In this document: one piece after another, positions 1-5,102 of the stretch | How the letters are laid out: each line of letters begins with the position of its first letter | Numbering within the stretch: position 1 is the stretch's first letter | The notes under the pieces: model-generated | Databases searched by the model: none | Told to the model about the DNA's origin: nothing | The model's input: the letters and a program-made list of their open reading frames with translations, nothing else | Assembly: GCA_027044735.1 (NCBI GenBank) | Contig: JALUBW010000059.1 | Coordinates: forward strand, 1 to 5,135 | DNA: 5,135 nucleotides | Direction: 5' to 3' | Source: Anaerolineales bacterium | GTDB lineage: Bacteria > Chloroflexota > Anaerolineae > Anaerolineales > DRMV01 | Program-made: the position numbers and the translations under genes

Positions 1-8
1 CAAAAAGG

Positions 9-36
9 TTGACAAATAAAGCCCTTGGGGTAAAAT
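9..36 (+). promoter_or_regulatory. Sigma70-like promoter of the tRNA-Leu gene
   Basis: A perfect -35 hexamer TTGACA (9-14) and a -10 hexamer TAAAAT (31-36) are separated by 16 bp. This places the transcription start near 43, only about five bases before the mature tRNA. The bases after the -10 (ACCCCC, 37-42) form a GC-rich discriminator, which in bacteria is typical of stable-RNA promoters under growth-rate or stringent control; that regulation is inferred. The -10 also sits inside a perfect inverted repeat, GGGGTA (27-32) and TACCCC (36-41). Confidence 0.85.
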
Positions 37-47
37 ACCCCCGTCAA

Positions 48-132
48 GCCGAAGTGGCGGAATTGGCAGACGCGCTGCGTTCAGGGCGCAGTGGGCCTTG
101 CGCCCATGTGGGTTCGACTCCCACCTTCGGCA
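48..132 (+). tRNA. tRNA-Leu, anticodon CAG (decodes CUG)
   Basis: This is a class II tRNA of 85 nt that folds completely by eye. The acceptor stem is GCCGAAG (48-54) with CTTCGGC (125-131). The D arm contains the AATTGGCAGA loop. The anticodon stem CTGCG/CGCAG closes a seven-base loop TTCAGGG, so the anticodon is CAG. A long variable arm (GGGC paired with GCCC) follows, as expected for leucine. The T arm is GTGGG-TTCGACT-CCCAC. The discriminator base is A132, the leucine identity element. The CCA tail is not encoded, because the next bases are CAC, so a CCA-adding enzyme would be needed. The gene forms its own short unit between a strong promoter and a terminator that begins two bases after the tRNA end. 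Confidence 0.97.
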
Positions 133-133
133 C

Positions 134-170
134 ACAAGCCCGCGCTTCGCGGGCTTGTCTTGTTTTTTGT
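134..170 (+). terminator. Intrinsic terminator of the tRNA-Leu unit
   Basis: A perfect 11-bp stem, ACAAGCCCGCG (134-144) paired with CGCGGGCTTGT (148-158), has a three-base CTT loop. It is followed by a T-rich tract with a run of six T at 163-168. This is a classical Rho-independent terminator. It starts two bases after the tRNA, so the 3' trailer is minimal. Its 3' arm and T tract occupy the place where the -35 region of the next promoter would be. Confidence 0.93.
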
Positions 171-180
171 GGGGTATAAT
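155..180 (+). promoter_or_regulatory. Probable promoter of the LCP/FtsB-like operon
   Basis: A perfect TATAAT (-10) lies at 175-180, preceded by GGGG. The best -35 candidates (CTTGTC 154-159 or TTGTCT 155-160) are 14 to 15 bp away and lie within the upstream terminator, so no good -35 is visible. Transcription would start near 187, giving a leader of about 30 nt before the ATG at 217. The motif GGTATAATA (173-181) resembles GGTAAAATA at the tRNA promoter and at the promoter near 3699, so an extended -10 may compensate for the poor -35. Confidence 0.65.
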
Positions 181-216
181 AATTTCCCCTAACTGCAATT
201 TCCGCAGAGGTGCAAT

Positions 217-1329
217 ATGGATGAAAAAAGTTCTTTCCTTTCCCCGACGAAAATTGCCGCTTTGCTGGCGGTTATGCTGTTCATCGGCGTTGGCATAGGG
301 CTGGCGCTGGTGCGCTTCTGGAACAAACCGCTCGCCAAACCGTTGCCAACAATCATGCCTACCGCCACAATGGGCTCAATCACCACGCCACAGGCCAAAA
401 CCACACCAACTGAGCAAAACCCGCAAAACACACCTGCCACCTCGCCGACACCCAAACCTTCCGCAACGCCTACCGAGGCGTTGCACCCCATGTGCGGCGG
501 GCCGGCTAAAGGCTTGAACATCCTCGTGCTGGGCACTAACCACGGCTTCTACGACCTCGCCGATGTCATCCGCGTGGTGCACGTTGATTTTGTGAAGGGC
601 GAAATTTACGTTGTGCCGTTGCCGCGCGATCTCAAAATCAACCTTCCTCCCAACGCCACAAAATACAAAAGCCCGCAGAAACTAAACGAAGGCTACTTTT
701 TAGGAACGCCAGCGTGGCAGTTCGGAGCAGACGAGGGAAGCGGCGCAGCGCTTATGGCGCAAACCTTGGCCTACAACTTCGGCATTTCGGTGGATAATTA
801 CGTGGTGGTGAGCGGCGAAGGCTTCCGCAAACTGGTTGACGCTCTCGGCGGCGTGCAAGTTTACCTGCCCACAAGGGTAAAGGATGAGCACCAAGCCCAC
901 GCCGATTTTCCACCCGGCTACCAAACGCTTGATGGCTACCACGCTTGGCTTTTGGCGCGCATCCGCTCCGATGTGGGCGATTTGGGGCGCATTGACCGGC
1001 AAACCCTCATTGTCAAAGCACTTTTGCGCCGCATTACAAACCCCAACATTTTGCCAAAACTGCCACAGTTGGCAAAACTCTACAAATCCTTAGTGCTTAC
1101 CGACCTTTCTCCCAAGCAAATCAACGAACTGATTTGCCTACTGCAAAAGATGGATAACCCCAAAGAGCACATACACTTTTACTCTGTGCCCCGCGGGTTG
1201 CTGCACGAAACGGGGCAAATCATCTACATTGGCCCTAACAAATCAACCGTGCCGCAAGATGTACTCTTGTGGGATGAGCGCTACAAAAAATGGCTCCACG
1301 ACGCCCTGCAGGGCAAGGTGCAAAAGTAA
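217..1329 (+). CDS. LytR-CpsA-Psr (LCP) family cell-envelope protein, membrane anchored
   Basis: The 370-residue protein has a short cytoplasmic N-terminus, one transmembrane segment (about 13-34), a Pro/Thr/Ser-rich spacer (about 38-90) and an extracytoplasmic LCP domain (about 99-275). LCP hallmarks are visible: the first strand N-I-L-V-L-G (101-106), D116 and R119 in A-D-V-I-R, L-P-R-D (135-138), L-N-E-G-Y (156-160), G-G-V-Q-V (211-215), and the R248/R250...G-D-L-G-R...R-Q block (248-262) that binds the polyprenyl pyrophosphate group. The family transfers glycopolymers such as teichoic acids or polysaccharides from lipid carriers to peptidoglycan or other acceptors; the substrate here is unknown. 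Two cysteines, C93 and C307, lie on the outer side and could form a disulfide (inference). The start is supported by AGAGGTG (206-212), four bases before the ATG. The stop codon overlaps the Shine-Dalgarno of the next gene. The family call is firm. Confidence 0.92.
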   Translation: MDEKSSFLSPTKIAALLAVMLFIGVGIGLALVRFWNKPLAKPLPTIMPTATMGSITTPQAKTTPTEQNPQNTPATSPTPKPSATPTEALHPMCGGPAKGLNILVLGTNHGFYDLADVIRVVHVDFVKGEIYVVPLPRDLKINLPPNATKYKSPQKLNEGYFLGTPAWQFGADEGSGAALMAQTLAYNFGISVDNYVVVSGEGFRKLVDALGGVQVYLPTRVKDEHQAHADFPPGYQTLDGYHAWLLARIRSDVGDLGRIDRQTLIVKALLRRITNPNILPKLPQLAKLYKSLVLTDLSPKQINELICLLQKMDNPKEHIHFYSVPRGLLHETGQIIYIGPNKSTVPQDVLLWDERYKKWLHDALQGKVQK

Positions 1330-1338
1330 AGGCAAAAA

Positions 1339-1719
1339 ATGCCCCGATACGGTAAACGGATTTTGCTGGTGACAGCGGCAATTGTGGCATTGGCAGCGGT
1401 GATGTCGCTTGCCCGCCGCATTGACACCGTGCAGCGCCTCCAGAGGGATGTGAACTCGCTTTCCACCCAAGCCGCGCGGTCCTCGGCCACGGTGGCCTAT
1501 TTGCAAACGCAAATTGCTAAGGCAACCGCAGGCACTGGTGAAGATGAGGCGCTGCGCGGCGCAGGCTATGCCCGCCCGGGTGACCAAGTAATCCATCCCA
1601 TACCGTTAGAAGTGGCAACGCCTGCGCCTAAGAACGCACCCACACAAGCCGCCACTCCCCCGCCCACCCCACCACCGCAAAAGGTTTGGTGGCAGTTGTT
1701 TTTCGGAGGCAAGCAATAA
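1339..1719 (+). CDS. FtsB/DivIC-like septum formation initiator protein
   Basis: This 126-residue bitopic protein starts nine bases after the LCP gene; its Shine-Dalgarno TAAAGG (1327-1332) includes the LCP stop codon, so the two are probably translated from one mRNA. The N-terminus is basic (R3, K6, R7), followed by a transmembrane segment (about 8-25) and a short coiled coil (about 26-62, with I28, V31, L34, V38 and L41 as hydrophobic positions). After it comes A-L-R-G-A-G-Y-A-R-P-G-D (71-82), which matches the conserved region C-terminal to the coiled coil in FtsB/DivIC proteins. A Pro/Thr/Ala-rich linker leads to a terminal V-W-W-Q-L-F-F-G-G motif. Family members join FtsL and FtsQ/DivIB in the divisome. 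Sequence conservation in the family is low, so the call rests on architecture plus the Y-A-R-P-G motif. Another small coiled-coil envelope protein is possible but less likely. Confidence 0.75.
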   Translation: MPRYGKRILLVTAAIVALAAVMSLARRIDTVQRLQRDVNSLSTQAARSSATVAYLQTQIAKATAGTGEDEALRGAGYARPGDQVIHPIPLEVATPAPKNAPTQAATPPPTPPPQKVWWQLFFGGKQ

Positions 1720-1736
1720 GGCACTATCAAACACAC

Positions 1737-1772
1737 AAAAAACAGGTCGGGGTTCACTCCCGACCTGTTTTT
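1737..1772. terminator. Bidirectional intrinsic terminator between convergent genes
   Basis: An 11-bp perfect stem, AACAGGTCGGG (1741-1751) with CCCGACCTGTT (1759-1769), has a seven-base loop. It is flanked by a run of A on the left (1737-1742) and a run of T on the right (1768-1772). Read on either strand it gives a GC-rich hairpin followed by U residues. It lies 17 bases after the FtsB-like stop and about 20 bases beyond the acyl-CoA synthetase stop on the other strand, so it can end both transcripts. Confidence 0.92.
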
Positions 1773-1792
1773 CTTGTAAACCCAAAACAAAC

Positions 1793-3556
1793 TTAGCGGC
1801 GCTTGCCCAAACCGAGTTCGTCTTTGAATTCCTTTTCCCAGAATTCGTACTCGCCGTGCTCGCCTTTTTGGCGCATTTCGCGGTCGTAGGCGCGCAGTTC
1901 GCGGCGCATCACCTTCATGCTCACAGTCTTGGGGAAAGCCTCCAGAAATTCAATCACGCGCGGGCGCTTGTAGGGGGCAATGTTGTCGCGGATGAAGCGG
2001 AAAATGTCAAGCGCCGCGGCGCGCGACGGTCGGTAATCGGGCTTGAGCACGATGAAAGCCTTGGGCACTATGCGGTCGCGCTCATCAACGGTGGGCACAA
2101 CAGCGGCTTCCATAACCGGCTCGGCCTCCATAAGTTCGCTTTCCACCTCAAACGGGCTAATGCGGTAATCAAGGCTCTTGAAAACATCGTCGGTGCGCCC
2201 GACAAAGTGGAAATAACCATCCTCATCCTGATAAGCAGTATCGCCGGTGAAATACCAACCAGCCTTGAAAACTTGCTTGTTGCGCTCAGGGTCGTCATAA
2301 CCGATCATCAACCCCAGCGGGTACACCGGATAAGTCTCAACCGAAATTTGCCCATCCTGCCCCGCCGGAACAGGATCTAATTGCTCATCCAAAAGGGCTA
2401 CTTTATACCCCGGCGCCACCTTGCCCATAGAGCCTTCTTTGCGCACCATGCCTTTGAAAACGCCGATGAGCGCCGTGGTTTCGGTTTGCCCATAGCCTTC
2501 GCGCACTTGCACACCAAACGCCTCATCAATTTTACGCACCACCTCGGGGTTCAACGGCTCACCAGCGCTCACAAAATCGTGCAACGAGAACTTGTACTTG
2601 CTCAAATCTTCAAGTAAGAAAAGTTTGAGCACACTCAGCGGCGCGCACAGCGTGTTCACCTTATACTTCTCCACCGCGTCAAGCACCTTCTTGGCATTGA
2701 ATTTGGTGTAACGGAAGGTGAAAATGGTCGCTCCGGCGTTCCAAGGGGCAAAGAAGGAACTCCACGCATATTTAGCCCAGCCGGGGGCGCTGATGTTGAA
2801 ATGCACATCGCCCGGGCGCACCCCAACCCAATACATTGTGGTCAAGTGCCCAACAGGGTAAGAAGTGTGGGTGTGAATGACCAATTTGGGCTTTGAAGTG
2901 GTGCCCGAGGTGAAGAAGAGGAAAAGTTCATCGGTTGAGTAGGTGATGAACGGTGCTTCGTAAGTTTCAGGGTATTTTTCAGATTCGGAGTACTGAGTCC
3001 AGCATTTTTCGGCTTCGGCTTCCTCATCGCACTGCTGAGAAAATTCATCGCCAACCACAATGCGCGCTTTGAGACCGTCCAAAGCCGAGCCCGCCTTGTT
3101 GAACTTTTCCACAAACGGAGCATGCACAACAGCAAATTTGACCTCGCCGCGCGTGATGCGGTCGGCAATATCTTTGGGGGGCAACGAGGTAGCCGCCGGA
3201 ATTATCGCACCGCCGGCTTTCATAATACCCAACATCAGTTCGTACAATTCCACCGACGTTTCCATCATAATGATCACGCGGTCGCCCTTGGTCAAGCCCA
3301 GATCGCGCAAAAAGTTCGCAACCTGATTGGAACGGCGGTGCATTTCATCAAAAGTCACTTTTCGCTCGTTGCCGTTTTCATCTGCCCAAATGAGCGCAAG
3401 TTGGTCATTGCCCTTGGCCATGCTATCAAAGTAATCAAGCGCCCAATTGAATTTGGTGAGGTGAGGCCATTGGAATTTAGCATAAGCCTCCTCGTAACTG
3501 GGCACATTCAGCAAAAAATCGCGAGCGGCAAGGAATTTTTCAAGGTCGGCTGTCAT
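1793..3556 (-). CDS. AMP-forming acyl-CoA synthetase (ANL superfamily, medium-chain/acetyl-CoA synthetase-like)
   Basis: The 587-residue enzyme should activate a carboxylic acid with ATP to an acyl-adenylate and then form the CoA thioester, in the cytoplasm. ANL core motifs are all present in order: A3 T-S-G-T-T-S-K-P-K (216-224), S-A-G-E-P-L (330-335), A5 G-Y-G-Q-T-E-T (354-360), A7 Y-F-T-G-D (435-439), A8 G-R-T-D-D-V (453-458) continuing to D-Y-R-I-S-P-F-E-V-E (463-472), and A10 P-K-T-V-S-M-K (542-548), with K548 as the adenylation lysine. The layout and the A-P-G-W-A-K block (257-262) resemble the ACSM/MACS branch; acyl specificity cannot be read. Oddities: three usual glycines are replaced (S221 in A3, D463 in A8, M547 in A10), and a charged tail of about 30 residues follows A10. 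The ATG at 3556 is chosen because AAAGGAGG lies five bases before it; an in-frame ATG 45 bases further upstream lacks such a site. The gene has its own promoter and is probably monocistronic. Confidence 0.9.
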   Translation of the reverse strand: MTADLEKFLAARDFLLNVPSYEEAYAKFQWPHLTKFNWALDYFDSMAKGNDQLALIWADENGNERKVTFDEMHRRSNQVANFLRDLGLTKGDRVIIMMETSVELYELMLGIMKAGGAIIPAATSLPPKDIADRITRGEVKFAVVHAPFVEKFNKAGSALDGLKARIVVGDEFSQQCDEEAEAEKCWTQYSESEKYPETYEAPFITYSTDELFLFFTSGTTSKPKLVIHTHTSYPVGHLTTMYWVGVRPGDVHFNISAPGWAKYAWSSFFAPWNAGATIFTFRYTKFNAKKVLDAVEKYKVNTLCAPLSVLKLFLLEDLSKYKFSLHDFVSAGEPLNPEVVRKIDEAFGVQVREGYGQTETTALIGVFKGMVRKEGSMGKVAPGYKVALLDEQLDPVPAGQDGQISVETYPVYPLGLMIGYDDPERNKQVFKAGWYFTGDTAYQDEDGYFHFVGRTDDVFKSLDYRISPFEVESELMEAEPVMEAAVVPTVDERDRIVPKAFIVLKPDYRPSRAAALDIFRFIRDNIAPYKRPRVIEFLEAFPKTVSMKVMRRELRAYDREMRQKGEHGEYEFWEKEFKDELGLGKRR

Positions 3557-3561
3557 TGTTT

Positions 3562-3569
3562 CCTCCTTT
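3562..3569 (-). promoter_or_regulatory. Strong Shine-Dalgarno that fixes the acyl-CoA synthetase start
   Basis: On the - strand the sequence AAAGGAGG stands five bases before the ATG whose first base is 3556. It is close to a full match to the anti-Shine-Dalgarno and is the strongest ribosome binding site in the window. It rules in favour of the 587-residue product over the 602-residue reading that begins at 3601. Confidence 0.9.
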
Positions 3570-3635
3570 CTGAAGCAAGAGATGAAAATAGAACTTTGCA
3601 CGGGCGACTAACGCCGGCAGCGAGCATCTTCTAAA

Positions 3636-3664
3636 ACTATATATCTTCCCTGCAGCGGTGTCAA
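3636..3664 (-). promoter_or_regulatory. Sigma70-like promoter of the acyl-CoA synthetase gene
   Basis: Read on the - strand, a perfect -35 TTGACA (3664-3659) and a -10 TATAGT (3641-3636) are separated by 17 bp, the ideal spacing. Transcription would start near 3628, leaving a leader of about 70 nt. CCCTG (3648-3652) and CAGGG (3665-3669) form an interrupted inverted repeat around the -35 that could be an operator, but this is weak. Confidence 0.85.
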
Positions 3665-3696
3665 CAGGGTTCGCAGCGATTTTCAAGAAAAGACGC

Positions 3697-3705
3697 GGTA
3701 AAATA
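3697..3705 (+). promoter_or_regulatory. Probable -10 region of the PHP-gene promoter
   Basis: GGTAAAATA at 3697-3705 contains the -10 TAAAAT (3699-3704). The ten bases GGTAAAATAC are identical to those at the tRNA-Leu promoter (29-38). No good -35 is seen at 16 to 18 bp; TTTTCA (3680-3685) is too close. The start would be near 3711, giving a leader of about 39 nt to the GTG at 3750. The -35 elements of this promoter and of the divergent synthetase promoter fall in the same short region (about 3659-3685). Confidence 0.6.
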
Positions 3706-3737
3706 CGGTGCAACTTCGGCATTCTCCAGCCATTTGC

Positions 3738-3752
3738 AAAGGTTCTGCTGTG
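3738..3752 (+). promoter_or_regulatory. Shine-Dalgarno and GTG start of the PHP-domain gene
   Basis: AAAGG (3738-3742) precedes the GTG at 3750-3752 by seven bases. An in-frame GTG at 3708 would lengthen the protein by 14 residues, but it has no ribosome binding site and lies before the predicted transcription start (about 3711). The next in-frame ATG, at 3795, would begin right at the H-x-H metal motif and cut off its supporting strand. The 3750 start fits best. Confidence 0.7.
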
Positions 3753-4838
3753 TCCCCCGAAACCCGGCCTTTACTCCACGAAATCGTAGTAGCAATGCAC
3801 ATTCACACGCGCTTTTCTGATGGCAGTGGGACGCACGCGGAAGTGGCAAAAGCGGCCGCGCGGGCAGGGATGGACGCCGTCATAGTAACCGACCACAATG
3901 TGCGCCCAAAAGGCATAGAAGGTTATCACCGCGTGGAAGGCAAAAACGTGCTGGTGCTTGTGGGCGAAGAGGTGCATGACCGCACCCGCAAGCCGCAAAA
4001 AAACCACCTGTTGGCATTAGGCGCACCAACCACCCTCAGCCCTTACGCCGAAGATATGCAAGTAGTTATTAACAAGGTAAATTCCTTTGGGGGAGTTTCC
4101 TTTCTCGCCCATCCGGTAGATTTTGCCTCACCGCTTGTCGGCGAACCCGATATTTCGTGGGAAGACTGGCAAGTGCATTCCTTCACGGGCATTGAACTGT
4201 GGAATGGGCTTAGCGAATTCAAGGGGCATTTGAAAAACTACCTCAACACGGTTTTCTACAGCCTATTCTTCCACCAAGTGGCGGTTGCGCCATACAAAGA
4301 AACGCTGGCGCTCTGGGATGAAATGCTGAAGGAAGGGAAACGAGTGGTCGCGGTGGGCGGAGCAGATGCACACGCTCTGCGCAAGCGGCTTGGGCCGCTC
4401 ACGATAACTCTCTTCCCATACGAAAAGCACTTTCGTGCCATCACAACCCACCTGCTGCTAAAAACACCGCTAAACGGCAAAGCCGAGCATGACCGCGCGC
4501 TGATCTACAACGCCTTGCGGGAAGGGCAAGCCTTCATAGGCTACGACCTACCAGCCAGCACGCGCGGCTTCCGCTTTACCGCCACAAACGGTCAAAACAA
4601 AGTCTCAATGGGGGAAAGCATCCAACTAAACGGCGGAGTAACTCTCAAGGTAAGGCTACCAAAGCGGGCAGAATGCCGCCTGATTTACCAAGGTGAAGCG
4701 GTGCGCGTGTGGAAACGCCGAGATGTGTGCAGTTACAACGCCAAAGCGGCGGGGGCTTATCGGGTTGAGGCTTATCTAAACGCATGGGGGCGCCGCCGGG
4801 GGTGGATTTTCAGCAACCCAATCTATGTAATCCCCTGA
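3750..4838 (+). CDS. PHP-domain metal-dependent hydrolase, CehA/McbA-like
   Basis: The 362-residue protein carries a polymerase-and-histidinol-phosphatase (PHP) domain with a full set of likely metal ligands: H17-I-H19 with D24 in S-D-G, T-D-H-N (D48, H49), G-E-E (E73 or E74), H86, A-H-P (H121) and A-D-A-H (D206, H208). Such sites bind two or three divalent metals and cleave phosphoesters or related bonds. An aromatic-rich stretch between the last two ligand groups (about 140-195) may form a substrate-binding insertion. Residues 274-362 form a separate beta-rich C-terminal domain ending in Y-R-V-E-A-Y and W-I-F-S-N-P-I-Y-V, which I associate with CehA/McbA-family metallohydrolases. No signal peptide is seen, so the enzyme is probably cytoplasmic. 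The substrate is unknown; a DNA polymerase role is unlikely because the PHP domain stands alone. The gene is divergent from the synthetase, and no intrinsic terminator follows before the repeat element. Confidence 0.88.
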   Translation: MSPETRPLLHEIVVAMHIHTRFSDGSGTHAEVAKAAARAGMDAVIVTDHNVRPKGIEGYHRVEGKNVLVLVGEEVHDRTRKPQKNHLLALGAPTTLSPYAEDMQVVINKVNSFGGVSFLAHPVDFASPLVGEPDISWEDWQVHSFTGIELWNGLSEFKGHLKNYLNTVFYSLFFHQVAVAPYKETLALWDEMLKEGKRVVAVGGADAHALRKRLGPLTITLFPYEKHFRAITTHLLLKTPLNGKAEHDRALIYNALREGQAFIGYDLPASTRGFRFTATNGQNKVSMGESIQLNGGVTLKVRLPKRAECRLIYQGEAVRVWKRRDVCSYNAKAAGAYRVEAYLNAWGRRRGWIFSNPIYVIP

Positions 4839-4886
4839 TGAGTCGGTAATTAGCAGAGGTTAGTGCCAGAATGCAAAGGACAAAAA

Positions 4887-4906
4887 CCACAGATTAGCAC
4901 AGATTT
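4887..4906 (+). repeat. Left terminal inverted repeat (two 10-bp units)
   Basis: CCACAGATT (4887-4895) followed by AGCACAGATT (4896-4905) reads on the - strand as two tandem AATCTGTG units in 10-bp phase. The 20-bp stretch matches the reverse complement of 5112-5131 at 17 positions. A run of seven T (4904-4910) follows, but there is no stable stem before it, so I do not call a terminator. Confidence 0.7.
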
Positions 4907-4911
4907 TTTTA

Positions 4912-4931
4912 AAGTCGCCGCAGGGCGACTT
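4912..4931. repeat. Hairpin 1 of the intergenic element
   Basis: AAGTCGCC (4912-4919) pairs perfectly with GGCGACTT (4924-4931) around a GCAG loop. It is a mirrored version of hairpin 4 (5003-5024): same outer AAGTC/GACTT, complementary loop, and two altered base pairs that keep the pairing. Confidence 0.85.
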
Positions 4932-4935
4932 CGCA

Positions 4936-4963
4936 GGCGGTAGGTGCAGTTTCAACTGCCGCC
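4936..4963. repeat. Hairpin 2 of the intergenic element
   Basis: GGCG (4936-4939) pairs with CGCC (4960-4963), and GCAGT (4946-4950) pairs with ACTGC (4955-4959) around a TTCA loop. A six-base bulge (4940-4945) lies on the left side only. It is less perfect than hairpins 1 and 4, as if part of one arm has drifted or been inserted into. Confidence 0.65.
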
Positions 4964-4970
4964 GCTTGCG

Positions 4971-4991
4971 CCCGGCGACTGAAGTCACGGG
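4971..4991. repeat. Hairpin 3 of the intergenic element
   Basis: CCCG (4971-4974) pairs with CGGG (4988-4991), and GAC (4977-4979) pairs with GTC (4984-4986) around a TGAA loop. A small asymmetric internal loop (GC opposite A) separates them. The core GACTGAAGTC is itself a near-palindrome. Confidence 0.65.
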
Positions 4992-5002
4992 CTACAAGTG
5001 GC

Positions 5003-5024
5003 GAAGTCCACCTGCGTGGACTTC
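5003..5024. repeat. Hairpin 4 of the intergenic element
   Basis: GAAGTCCAC (5003-5011) pairs perfectly with GTGGACTTC (5016-5024) around a CTGC loop, giving nine uninterrupted base pairs. It is the most stable structure of the element and the counterpart of hairpin 1. Confidence 0.88.
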
Positions 5025-5102
5025 TGCTTGCGTTGCACCGAAGCATTTGCCCTCGCTCACAAAACGTGTAGGCAGTTACGTAATCTGCGGTTTCAAGCAT
5101 CC

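Noticed and set aside
48..132. tRNA-Leu 3' end as an integration (att) site for a mobile island
   Set aside because: No integrase gene or second copy of the tRNA 3' end is present in the window, and the genes that follow look like ordinary chromosomal genes.
98..298. 66-residue open frame starting inside the tRNA gene
   Set aside because: It begins within the tRNA, crosses the terminator and overlaps the true LCP start in another frame.
1856..2380. Long open frame of 174 residues on the + strand opposite the acyl-CoA synthetase
   Set aside because: It lies wholly antisense to a clear enzyme gene with all core motifs. The frame stays open because of codon bias in the real gene.
3557..3601. 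Fifteen-residue N-terminal extension of the acyl-CoA synthetase (ATG at 3601)
   Set aside because: The strong AAAGGAGG lies directly before the ATG at 3556, and the extension would place that ribosome binding site inside the coding region. The extension sequence shows no targeting or domain features.
3603..3615. Small hairpin (GGCG/CGCC, loop ACTAA) in the synthetase leader, as a possible riboswitch or attenuator
   Set aside because: The stem is only four base pairs, the leader is about 70 nt, and no known riboswitch core or T tract is visible.
3122..3634. 170-residue open frame on the + strand opposite the start of the acyl-CoA synthetase
   Set aside because: It is antisense to the conserved N-terminal half of the synthetase and runs into its leader; I see no recognisable domain.
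3706..5040. Nine-base inverted match CGGTGCAAC (3706-3714) and GTTGCACCG (5032-5040) flanking the PHP gene
   Set aside because: The match is too short, the flanking bases do not extend it, and it overlaps promoter sequence on one side; chance is the simplest explanation.
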